Source of the DNA: a virus
Virus record (IMG/VR): IMGVR_UViG_3300042502_000160
Span: 1-29,762 of that record
DNA: 29,762 nt
Strand: one strand, 5' to 3'
Shown here: positions 7,060 to 13,447 of the stretch, in pieces
Layout of the letters: each line of letters begins with the position of its first letter
Position numbering within the stretch: the first letter of the stretch is position 1
Notes under the pieces: generated by a model
What the model was told of the DNA's origin: nothing
Seen by the model: the letters and a program-made list of their open reading frames with translations, nothing else
Database searches by the model: none
Made by a program: the position numbers and the translations under genes

Positions 7060-7061
7060 CT

Positions 7062-7131
7062 AAGTAGGCAGCAAGTGTTGGGGTGTCACCCAGCAGAGGT
7101 AATAAACAACTACCTTTTGAGTTGCCTACTT
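7062..7131 (+). ncRNA. Candidate structured RNA with three-way junction
   Basis: AAGTAGGCAGC (7062-7072) pairs with GTTGCCTACTT (7121-7131) over 11 bp with one G-U. Two hairpins nest inside it. TGTTGGG/CCCAGCA (7076-7082 with 7089-7095) has loop GTGTCA. AGGTA/TACCT (7097-7101 with 7111-7115) has a 9-nt loop. Three stems meeting at one junction in a non-coding gap is unlikely by chance and looks like a cis-regulatory or small RNA fold. A further pairing, TATACCC (7132-7138) with GGGTGTA (7184-7190), could extend it. No T-tract follows, so it is not a simple terminator. Folding energy was not computed. Confidence 0.45.
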
Positions 7132-7306
7132 TATACCCGATAAGGTAATCAAGTATAGAAAAACGCATAATTTATACCTTTCAGGGTGTAGCATTAAAAA
7201 ACAAGAAAAAACAGTATTTAATTAAGGTTATAGCTTGATAATAAAAAAAAATCATCAGGCTAATCGCCGAAAAACCGATTTAGTAATCAAATAATAACAA
7301 AGTAAA
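7132..7306 (+). other. Rest of the 7060-7306 non-coding gap
   Basis: No open frame of note is seen. The segment is A-rich, with an A9 run (7243-7251) and a hairpin, CTAATCG (7260-7266) with CGATTTAG (7276-7283) with a one-base bulge, about 25 nt before the DUF3127 gene. The hairpin could be an operator or leader structure. No good TAnnTTTG box was found. Confidence 0.4.
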
Positions 7307-7711
7307 ATGGAACAATTAAAAGTAAGTGGACAAGTATTTAAAGTAAGCGAGAAGATCGTGAAATCAGAGAAATTCACATTTAGAAACCTATGGCTAACGC
7401 ATGGCGATAAATACCCTCAGACAATCGAAATACAATTTGTAAATGACAAATGCGCATTATTGGATAGCGTAACACCTGGTGATAAAGTAACTATTGGCAT
7501 TAACTTAGATGGTCGAATATGGAATGGGCAAGATGGGCAAAAGGTATTCAACACAATCAAAGGTTGGTCGATTGAAATGGCTGGACAAGTGAAGCAAGAA
7601 AACACGCAACCATATCAAGAGCGCATGATGGAAAGTACGTCACAAAAGATTGAACGATTAAGAATTTTAGATCAATTAACGAAAGAAGGGGATAACCTTT
7701 TACCATTCTAA
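7307..7711 (+). CDS. DUF3127-like OB-fold, probable single-stranded DNA-binding protein
   Basis: The 134-residue product has the DUF3127 pattern over residues 1-93. A leading strand (LKVSGQVFKV) is followed by KFTFRNLWL, YPQTIEIQFVNDKCALLDSV, the turn GDKV, and a final strand pair where GRIWNG and VFNTIKGWSIE match the family's 'RgreWng..fn.l..w.i'. This family is mostly seen in Bacteroidota and predicted to be an OB-fold. The tail is polar and disordered and ends in GDNLLPF. It is probably the phage's SSB substitute, since no canonical SSB is seen. An acidic/aromatic C-terminal tip is typical of SSBs; here the tip is D-N-L-L-P-F. Confidence 0.7.
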   Translation: MEQLKVSGQVFKVSEKIVKSEKFTFRNLWLTHGDKYPQTIEIQFVNDKCALLDSVTPGDKVTIGINLDGRIWNGQDGQKVFNTIKGWSIEMAGQVKQENTQPYQERMMESTSQKIERLRILDQLTKEGDNLLPF

Positions 7712-7713
7712 GC

Positions 7714-7923
7714 ATGAAAGCAAATGATCTTATTAACATCAATAACAAAGTGCGCCAATTGATCAAAGCGCATTTACAAGCCAATAACATGACCTTAACG
7801 GCTTTTGCTAAGGCTACCGGAATACATCAGGCTCAACTTTGGGTGTACATGAATGAAAAGCAAAAAGGACTTCATACATCAACACTTGAAAAAATAGGTA
7901 ATTATTTAGCGAAAAAAGTTTAA
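7714..7923 (+). CDS. Small XRE/Cro-like HTH DNA-binding protein, 69 aa
   Basis: A Cro/C1-type helix-turn-helix spans about residues 22-66. MTLTAFAKATGIHQAQLWVYMN forms helices 2-3, and STLEKIGNYLAKKV the closing helices. It lies 2 nt after the DUF3127 gene, so the two are cotranscribed. A Cro-like role at one of the palindromes in this genome is plausible but not shown. No divergent repressor gene is visible, so a lysogeny switch cannot be claimed. Confidence 0.75.
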   Translation: MKANDLININNKVRQLIKAHLQANNMTLTAFAKATGIHQAQLWVYMNEKQKGLHTSTLEKIGNYLAKKV

Positions 7924-7932
7924 ATTGCAATT

Positions 7933-8214
7933 ATGATCATGCCGCCGAGCAAAATGGAGATACGTAACTTACTCGCTGATTTCGCGAAAGATGATATGTA
8001 CGTTGTTTTCACGCATGATTATGAAGATTACATTTTAACCGGTTTCAAGATTACAGGGGAAGGTTTGCGCCTTCCTTTGTTGTTAAATTACCTTAGAACC
8101 AATCACATCCCAATACTATCGGTAAAGGCATCACCCGTGCCTCATGAGTGGTACGAAGATGAGTGGATATTGTGGTGGGATATACTGATCATGAAGTACG
8201 GTACGGAAAATTGA
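7933..8214 (+). CDS. Hypothetical protein, 93 aa
   Basis: This 93-residue protein has an alternating hydrophobic central strand region (YVVFTHDYEDYILTGFKI), a leucine-rich helix and an aromatic acidic C-terminus (EWYEDEWILWWDILIM). It is not predicted to cross a membrane because charges interrupt the tryptophans. ATGs at 7933, 7939 and 7954 are all in frame; the first is used because it sits 9 nt after the HTH gene's stop. Family unknown. Confidence 0.5.
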   Translation: MIMPPSKMEIRNLLADFAKDDMYVVFTHDYEDYILTGFKITGEGLRLPLLLNYLRTNHIPILSVKASPVPHEWYEDEWILWWDILIMKYGTEN

Positions 8215-8216
8215 AT

Positions 8217-8224
8217 TATATTTG
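8217..8224 (+). promoter_or_regulatory. Candidate Bacteroidota -7 promoter element
   Basis: TATATTTG again, 2 nt after the stop of the previous gene. Transcription would begin around 8230 and run into the long stem and T-tract at 8253-8313, giving an RNA of about 85 nt. No -33 element is clear. Confidence 0.35.
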
Positions 8225-8252
8225 TCAATAGTTTATGTTTAACGGTTAGGTT

Positions 8253-8313
8253 GAAGGGGGCACATTTGACATTCTACTCTATAAGCACCGCACAGTTAGC
8301 CCCCTTCTTTTTT
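8253..8313 (+). terminator. Terminator with long loop, or 3' end of a small structured RNA
   Basis: GAAGGGGGC (8253-8261) and GCCCCCTTC (8299-8307) form a perfect 9-bp stem with a 37-nt loop, followed by T6 (8308-8313). The flanking GGTT (8249-8252) could also pair with AACC (8314-8317) across the T-tract. The loop is far longer than in ordinary terminators. As at 645-748, a TATATTTG box and an AACGGTT motif (8241-8247; 655-661) precede it, so it may be a second copy of the same type of small RNA. Confidence 0.5.
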
Positions 8314-8332
8314 AACCAAAAACACGCATGAT

Positions 8333-8563
8333 ATGAAAGAAAAATTGAAAGTTGCATTTGGAATTACATTACTACCGTTATTCGCGGCAATGTACTACAT
8401 GGATAAGATAATACTACTATTCTTGCCTCACTTACCACAGGAGAGTGTTCAAAAATGGTTCGGATCGCAAAAAGAAATGGTCAGTAGCACTATAAGAGTT
8501 GTTGCCTTTTGGGGTGCAGTTTGTATTTACTATGTAATTACATGGATCATTGGACTTTTTTAG
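8333..8563 (+). CDS. Small membrane protein with two transmembrane helices (possible holin)
   Basis: The 76-residue product has a positively charged start (MKEKLK) and hydrophobic segments at about 8-35 (FGITLLPLFAAMYYMDKIIL) and 52-75 (IRVVAFWGAVCIYYVITWII), with a short polar loop between them. Size and topology fit a holin, but many phages carry small membrane proteins of other kinds, and no endolysin gene is adjacent or elsewhere in the window. It is the first gene after the hairpin at 8253-8313. The next frame overlaps its 3' end. Confidence 0.6.
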   Translation: MKEKLKVAFGITLLPLFAAMYYMDKIILLFLPHLPQESVQKWFGSQKEMVSSTIRVVAFWGAVCIYYVITWIIGLF

Positions 8564-8774
8564 CACATACGATAAGATTGAGCGCGTTTACTCAACGAAT
8601 TACGACAAATGTATCATTGGCTATTGTCAAAACACGCTAATACCTATCTATTCGGCTAATAAACTAATCAAAGTACTAAGGAAAGAGGAACACTTAGAAC
8701 ATTACGATGCAATTGATTTCATCACTAACCACATGAGGCATGATGATGCTATAATCTGCATTGATTATGAATAA
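8550..8774 (+). CDS. Hypothetical protein, 74 aa (TTG start)
   Basis: The frame opens with TTG at 8550, overlapping the membrane-protein gene by 14 nt; no in-frame ATG lies upstream in a plausible place. The product is a small, mildly acidic alpha/beta protein with two cysteines near residues 20-26 (KCIIGYCQN), a helix NKLIKVLRKEEHLEHYDAID and an ending DDAIICIDYE. No family is recognised. The next small gene's ATG overlaps its 3' end by 8 nt, which supports a continuous operon. The start is uncertain. Confidence 0.5.
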   Translation: MDFFSTYDKIERVYSTNYDKCIIGYCQNTLIPIYSANKLIKVLRKEEHLEHYDAIDFITNHMRHDDAIICIDYE

Positions 8775-8898
8775 GTCAAGAACACGCATAATAGACAAAT
8801 TACATAGGCAACAAAGACGTAAACAACGCGCAACGTGCCAAATAAAGAAATGGATGTACGAAAACACGGCATTCGAAAGATTAAACCCCGAGGAATGA
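8767..8898 (+). CDS. Very small basic protein, 43 aa
   Basis: ATG 8767 opens a 43-codon frame whose TGA forms an ATGA junction with the ParB-like gene (8895-8898), and it overlaps the preceding gene by 8 nt. The first 30 residues are strongly basic (RIIDKLHRQQRRKQRATCQIKK), consistent with nucleic-acid binding, and the rest is neutral to acidic (YENTAFERLNPEE). Gene-end geometry on both sides is the main evidence. The same DNA was an alternative longer N-terminus for the ParB-like protein, which I reject. Confidence 0.5.
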   Translation: MNKSRTRIIDKLHRQQRRKQRATCQIKKWMYENTAFERLNPEE

Positions 8899-9473
8899 AG
8901 ACAGAAAAAGTAAAGATCAGCGAAATACACGCAAACAAGAATAATCCACGAATAATCAAAGACGATAAATTCCGCAAATTGGTTAAGTCAATACAAGACT
9001 TCCCACAAATGCTTGAAATACGCCCTATTGTAGTGGATGAAGATAATATTGTATTGGGCGGAAATATGCGTTTAAAAGCGTGTAAAGAAGCCGGATTAAA
9101 AGAGGTATACATCGTAAAGGCGGATAACCTTACAGAAGAACAGAAACAAGAATTCATAGTAAAAGATAACGTGGGTTTTGGTGAATGGGATTGGGATAGT
9201 TTAGCAAATGAATGGGATGCTGAAAAGTTAGAAGAATGGGGGTTGAATGTTCCCGAATTTTCAGGGGATCTTGATTATTCAATTCTTGACGATGAAGACC
9301 TTGCAGATGATTTATTGGATATGGCTAACGGAGTAAAGAAAGCAATACAAATAGAATTTGAAGCTGAACATTACGAAAGCGCTTATGAACTTGTTAAATT
9401 TTGGAGGGAACGTGAAGCATATGTAGGTGGGATGATAATGGAATATTTGAAAGCTGAAAAAGAAAAGTTATGA
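8895..9473 (+). CDS. ParB/sulfiredoxin-fold (ParB-like nuclease domain) protein
   Basis: From ATG 8895 the 192-residue product begins MKTEKVKISEIHANKNNPR, the classic lead-in of phage ParB N-terminal domains. The box II-like motif GGNMRLKAC follows at 55-63, then a helical region EEQKQEFIVKDN and EWDWDSLANEWD, which in phage proteins follow the ParB domain. The acidic C-terminal third lacks the HTH of chromosomal ParB, so plasmid-style partition is unlikely. Phage ParB-like domains are often linked to DNA methylases or other modification genes. Here the gene is joined by ATGA to a dioxygenase. A start at 8835 would cover the 43-aa gene and is disfavoured. Confidence 0.75.
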   Translation: MKTEKVKISEIHANKNNPRIIKDDKFRKLVKSIQDFPQMLEIRPIVVDEDNIVLGGNMRLKACKEAGLKEVYIVKADNLTEEQKQEFIVKDNVGFGEWDWDSLANEWDAEKLEEWGLNVPEFSGDLDYSILDDEDLADDLLDMANGVKKAIQIEFEAEHYESAYELVKFWREREAYVGGMIMEYLKAEKEKL

Positions 9474-10258
9474 AAAGGATTGATTTAATACAACAAAAAC
9501 ACGAAGTAAAAATTGGTGATATATGCGGTACAATAGAACCCAATATAACTGAAGATTGTATTTTTTATGATAATGACAAGCCAGTAGGATTTTATATTAA
9601 AGATATTTCTAAATATTCAGAAAAAGCGGCAAAATTAGCAGATATTGCAGATAAAGAATTAAGAAGTAAAAACGTTCCTAAAAGCACAATGAAAAGGTCA
9701 AGTGGTTTTGGAGATGGAAACACGGAAAAAGAAGTTTTACAATATTCGACTATTTTAGGCGGTGTACCACCAAAACCACATATGAAAAGACCCTATGCAA
9801 CTATATCAAGTGTTCACGGTGTTAAAACTGCTCAAACGTTTATAAAAGCTATGTTATTATTAGCTTACGAAAGTGAAAAAATAATACAAGAATTAACCCC
9901 TGAAATATACGAAAAGCAAAAACAAATATTTGAAGATAAGGTTGATAAAAAATGGACGTTTGGAAATTTATTTACAAGTTCAATTTCAAATTACAATATA
10001 TCAGCGCCTTTTCATCGAGATGCTGGTAATATAGAAGGTTGTGTAAATGTTATTATAGCTAAAAAACAAAATGCAACTGGAGGGAATACAACGGTTCCTG
10101 ATTACGGTGCTACAATGGATAGCTGCGATAATTCAATGTTAGTTTATCCAGCTTGGAGAAATGTTCATGGGGTTACACCGATTATACCGACACACGAGGG
10201 AGGATATAGAAACTCACTTGTATTCTATCCTTTAAAAGCATTTGTAGGACTTAAATAA
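9470..10258 (+). CDS. 2-oxoglutarate/Fe(II) dioxygenase-like protein, possible TET/JBP-type DNA base oxidase
   Basis: The 262-residue product carries, in its C-terminal third, a dioxygenase double-stranded beta-helix signature. H182-x-D184 (APFHRDAGN) is the metal-binding pair. GGNTTVPDYGATMD (204-217) and a strand SMLVYPAW follow. H233 (NVHGVTP) is the distal metal ligand and R247 (GYRNSLVFYP), 14 residues on, the 2-oxoglutarate ligand. Family knowledge: TET/JBP phage enzymes oxidise 5-methylpyrimidines in DNA with the same H-x-D...H...R order and a 'HG.xPI' segment. The N-terminal half is unassigned. Its DNA is very A/T-rich (14/60 G+C at 9541 against 29/60 at 10321), like the C5-methyltransferase gene. 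Substrate is inference; prolyl- or other 2OG hydroxylases are the alternative. Confidence 0.6.
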   Translation: MKRIDLIQQKHEVKIGDICGTIEPNITEDCIFYDNDKPVGFYIKDISKYSEKAAKLADIADKELRSKNVPKSTMKRSSGFGDGNTEKEVLQYSTILGGVPPKPHMKRPYATISSVHGVKTAQTFIKAMLLLAYESEKIIQELTPEIYEKQKQIFEDKVDKKWTFGNLFTSSISNYNISAPFHRDAGNIEGCVNVIIAKKQNATGGNTTVPDYGATMDSCDNSMLVYPAWRNVHGVTPIIPTHEGGYRNSLVFYPLKAFVGLK

Positions 10259-10275
10259 ACAACGAATAAACAACG
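10254..10275 (+). repeat. Perfect 11-bp tandem repeat before the small terminase gene
   Basis: AATAAACAACG occurs twice back to back across the dioxygenase stop and the leader of the next gene. It may only be an A-rich unstructured translation leader, as is usual before genes in these hosts. Confidence 0.6.
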
Positions 10276-10279
10276 AACA

Positions 10280-10633
10280 ATGGCAGGAAAAGGACAAATA
10301 GAACCACGTTGGCAACAAGGCGAAAGCGGAAACCCGAACGGAAGACCAAAAGGATCAAAAAACCGTAGTACAATAGCGCGGCATTGGTTAGAAGTTAATC
10401 AGAATCTAAAGAATCCATTAACTGGCGAGAATGAAACAATGTCGCAAGAGGATTTGATGACGTTGGCATTGATCAAAAAAGCGCGTGAGGGTGATGTACA
10501 CGCATATAAAGCATTAATGGATAGTGGATACGGTGCGCCTGTTCAGCAAGTAGAGCAGAAACAAACGAATATCGACCTTTCTCACCTTTCCACAGACGAC
10601 ATTGTTAACCTACTCAAAGATGATGAGCAATGA
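10280..10633 (+). CDS. terS: DUF5681-type small terminase subunit candidate
   Basis: The 117-residue protein starts with a glycine/asparagine-rich segment (QGESGNPNGRPKGSKNRS, about 14-31) that defines DUF5681. Helices follow, including a segment EDLMTLALIKKAREGDVHAYKALMD that resembles terminase small-subunit oligomerisation helices. Position directly before the large terminase, with the two frames overlapping, supports a role in recognising phage DNA for packaging. The GRPKGS motif is a typical minor-groove-type DNA contact. The family name is from memory. Confidence 0.7.
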   Translation: MAGKGQIEPRWQQGESGNPNGRPKGSKNRSTIARHWLEVNQNLKNPLTGENETMSQEDLMTLALIKKAREGDVHAYKALMDSGYGAPVQQVEQKQTNIDLSHLSTDDIVNLLKDDEQ

Positions 10634-11984
10634 GCATAAAGAAGCGGCTAAGGAATTACTTCGGCAAGAACTCGCAAGAAGGAGTTTCTATCATTTTTGT
10701 AGGTACTATGATCGCGATTTTGTACACGCGCGACCTTTTGTTAAAGACATTTGCGAGGCTTTTCAGGAGGTTGAGGATAAGAAAATAAAGAGTCTAAGCG
10801 TATCATTACCGCCAAGAGCCGGTAAGTCTTACATCACATCACTATTTTGCGCGTGGACGTTAGGCAAAAACCCTGATAAATCAGTCATGCGCAACGCGTG
10901 TACGGCTACATTATTTCTAAAATTCAGTTACGATGTACGTGCAATATTGAAGGATGAACGCTTTAAACGCGTGTTCCCGGATGTAAGCCTATCAGATGAT
11001 AAAGCCAATTTGCAAGGATGGAACACTAACCAATCAAAGCAAGTAGGTTACTTTGGTGCTGGTGTTGGCGGTACAATCATCGGTTTTGGAGCGAGTAATG
11101 TTGCGATCACGGATGATCTTTATAGAGGCATTGAGGATGCTTTAAGCGACACGGTAAACGATCGGATCATCCAATGGAAGGAATCAACGCATGACTCACG
11201 CTTTGAAACAGGATGCGCACGTATTGACATCGGAACACGTTGGTCGGTTAATGATGTAATTGGTCGAGGTATAAACGAAACCATATACGATAAGAGCATA
11301 ATCGTACCGGCATTAGATGATCAAGGTAACTCATTCTGCGAGGCTGTAATGACAACTGATGAGTACAAGCAAGTACAAAAACGAACTGCAAAAGAAATAT
11401 GGTTAGCCGAATACCAACAGCAACCTATTGACATTGAAGGTCGACTATTCAGTGATTACAAACGCATCAATCAAAAGGAATTTGACGAGTTTATAAGCAC
11501 TAACCAAGTTGAAGGTACACTGGCGTATATCGATGTGAGCGATACGGGAATGGATTACACTGCTATGGCTATCGCCGCAATAGTCAAGAATCAAACGTAC
11601 ATCGTGGATTATGTATTCAACCGAGACAATACCGATCTAACTATACCACAATGCGCCGCGTTACTAAACAAGTGGAACGTATCATATTGCCGTGTTGAAT
11701 CCAATAACATGGGTGCAATGTTTGCGCGTAACTTACAGAACCTAACCAAAACAAAGATCCTTCAGGTTGCCAATACGACAAATAAGATTACACGCATTAT
11801 TATGCAGTCGGCATTCATCAGCCAACGGATGCAATTTGTAGTAAAAGAAGAACAACAATGCCTTACATTTATTGAAAATATGCTCTCATTTAGCAAAGAA
11901 GGCAAGAACAAGCATGACGATGCGCCTGATTGTTTGGCAGGGTTAAGTTTATTTTTGCAATCTATGTTTAAAAATTTATCGTAA
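10620..11984 (+). CDS. terL: Terminase large subunit (packaging ATPase/nuclease)
   Basis: The 454-residue protein has Walker A LPPRAGKS (about 63-70), Walker B NVAITDD (about 160-166) and a C-terminal RNase H-like nuclease domain, with DVSDTG (about 304-309) carrying the first catalytic aspartate and HDDAPDCLAGL (about 432-442) the last. It cuts concatemeric phage DNA and drives it into the prohead through the portal. ATG 10620 (or 10623) is chosen. A TTG at 10602 in the same frame would extend it further into the small-subunit gene. The stop lies inside a TAACTTTG promoter-like box, so portal transcription may begin anew here. Confidence 0.92.
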   Translation: MMSNEHKEAAKELLRQELARRSFYHFCRYYDRDFVHARPFVKDICEAFQEVEDKKIKSLSVSLPPRAGKSYITSLFCAWTLGKNPDKSVMRNACTATLFLKFSYDVRAILKDERFKRVFPDVSLSDDKANLQGWNTNQSKQVGYFGAGVGGTIIGFGASNVAITDDLYRGIEDALSDTVNDRIIQWKESTHDSRFETGCARIDIGTRWSVNDVIGRGINETIYDKSIIVPALDDQGNSFCEAVMTTDEYKQVQKRTAKEIWLAEYQQQPIDIEGRLFSDYKRINQKEFDEFISTNQVEGTLAYIDVSDTGMDYTAMAIAAIVKNQTYIVDYVFNRDNTDLTIPQCAALLNKWNVSYCRVESNNMGAMFARNLQNLTKTKILQVANTTNKITRIIMQSAFISQRMQFVVKEEQQCLTFIENMLSFSKEGKNKHDDAPDCLAGLSLFLQSMFKNLS

Positions 11985-11989
11985 CTTTG
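11982..11989 (+). promoter_or_regulatory. Candidate -7 promoter element before the virion genes
   Basis: TAACTTTG fits TAnnTTTG and overlaps the terminase stop. TTTG at 11954-11957 is a possible -33 box, though the 24-nt spacing is longer than usual. The predicted start near 11996 leaves an 18-nt leader before the portal ATG at 12014. Confidence 0.35.
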
Positions 11990-11996
11990 ATTAAAA

Positions 11997-12014
11997 TCTA
12001 ATCATATGATCAGA
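11997..12014 (+). promoter_or_regulatory. 18-bp near-perfect palindrome at the portal start (operator candidate)
   Basis: TCTAATCATATGATCAGA reads the same on both strands except for one mismatched pair, with a perfect 10-bp core ATCATATGAT. It covers the predicted transcription start and reaches the first base of the portal ATG, so a bound protein would block the late genes. An adjacent GATTA/TAATC repeat (11988-12002) overlaps it. Confidence 0.35.
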
Positions 12015-13447
12015 TGAATCTGAACTTCTGGGAGACTTTTTTCGGTATAGATCAAAACCGACAAGATAGGTACATCAACCAATGGAATAGAATATTCCCC
12101 GTAATGAATCAAATGTGGGGTGTTAAGAACGCCGTATGGATTGATACTAATAACGCGTGGCAGCATTACTTAGATATACCTGAATTACGCGCTGTTATAG
12201 ACAAACGTGCCTCAATGATGGCTTCTAATAAACCAGTGTTATTGGATGCTGATGGTAATGTAGTTGAGAACCATTGGTTCGTTGACCTTACTAAGCAACC
12301 AAATCCAATCCAAAGTTGGTCGGATGTTGTGTATTCATTCAGCGTTAATGATGCGCTTTACTCTAATGCGTTTGGTTACTGTCCAAAGCGATCATTTGAC
12401 ATTAGGAACTTACTCGTTCCATTACCTTCAAATCGTATTCAGTTAGATACATCAGGCAAGACCTTAAAGCAAATGGATGAGGGTGGCATGATCAACCGAT
12501 ACAAGTTCAGATATGATGATGATAAGATAGAGATAATCGAGGTTGAGGACATGATCTATATTACAACGGCTGATGGGATGAATATCCTTAAACCGATTTC
12601 ACGTATAGATTCATTGAAATATCCGTTATCAAACATCAAAGCATCGTATCATAAGCGCAATGTACTACTTGAAAACATAGGTGCAATAGGTATCTTATCA
12701 GCGCAAAAGAGCGACATGGGAGGTGCTATTCCAATGACACCTGAAGAGAAAACAGCCATTCAAAAGGATTGGTACAACCGTTCTAAGGATGAATTATTGA
12801 TCACCGAAAGCCAAGTTAATTGGACACCGATGTCCTATCCAACTAAAGACTTACTACTATTCGAGGAATTGAACGCTGACAAAATGGCTATCATTGACGC
12901 ATACGGAATGAATGTAAACCTATTCAGCAATGAGAAAGGCTCGACATTCAGCAACGTAAAAGATAGCGTTCGCATGGTTTATACAGACACGATCATCCCT
13001 GAAACGCAACAGATGTATGATACAATCGCGCATCAGTTAGGGTTAAAGGAGCAAGGCTATTCGATCAAAGCGGATTTCTCGCACTTACCGGTACTTCAGG
13101 ATGATGAGCAAACCAAAGCATCTGCGGATAAGGTTAAGGCTGAAACGTATAACATCCTTTTACGCGATGGAGTGATTACTCAGGAGCAATACGCAATGGA
13201 TTTCGGTATAGAATTACAACAAGCATCACAACAAGATGCGAAAGCGGCGGCATTGGCACAGGCACAAACAGAATTGAAAGGTACTGTCGGTGGATTAGAT
13301 GGTATTATCAACCTAAACAACGCTGTAACCGCTGGATTAGATCGCAACACGGCTGTAAATATCTTAATCAATTACTATGGTTATGATCCAACAACGGCAA
13401 ACGCGATGGTAACAACAACACAAATTACTCCAAATGAAGGATTATAA
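12014..13447 (+). CDS. Phage portal protein (HK97-type)
   Basis: The 477-residue protein lies between terminase and prohead protease, the standard portal place. It shows portal-family features: an N-terminal region with ELRAVIDKRASMMASNKPV (about 59-77), a middle WTPMSYPTKDLLLFEELN, and NLFSNEKGSTFSNVKDSVR, which matches the 'G...s.yaN.e.a' segment of HK97 portals. A C-terminal A/Q-rich tail follows. It forms the dodecameric ring through which DNA enters and leaves and to which neck proteins attach. No catalytic residues are expected. The gene overlaps the protease gene by 14 nt. Confidence 0.85.
   Translation: MNLNFWETFFGIDQNRQDRYINQWNRIFPVMNQMWGVKNAVWIDTNNAWQHYLDIPELRAVIDKRASMMASNKPVLLDADGNVVENHWFVDLTKQPNPIQSWSDVVYSFSVNDALYSNAFGYCPKRSFDIRNLLVPLPSNRIQLDTSGKTLKQMDEGGMINRYKFRYDDDKIEIIEVEDMIYITTADGMNILKPISRIDSLKYPLSNIKASYHKRNVLLENIGAIGILSAQKSDMGGAIPMTPEEKTAIQKDWYNRSKDELLITESQVNWTPMSYPTKDLLLFEELNADKMAIIDAYGMNVNLFSNEKGSTFSNVKDSVRMVYTDTIIPETQQMYDTIAHQLGLKEQGYSIKADFSHLPVLQDDEQTKASADKVKAETYNILLRDGVITQEQYAMDFGIELQQASQQDAKAAALAQAQTELKGTVGGLDGIINLNNAVTAGLDRNTAVNILINYYGYDPTTANAMVTTTQITPNEGL

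Noticed and set aside
8333-8563. Firm call of a holin.
   Set aside because: Topology fits but no endolysin or spanin is nearby and late lysis genes are not expected between the early and packaging modules; left as a possibility only.
10602-10620. TTG at 10602 as the large-terminase start.
   Set aside because: It lies further into the small-subunit gene and adds residues unlike the family. ATG 10620/10623 is available.
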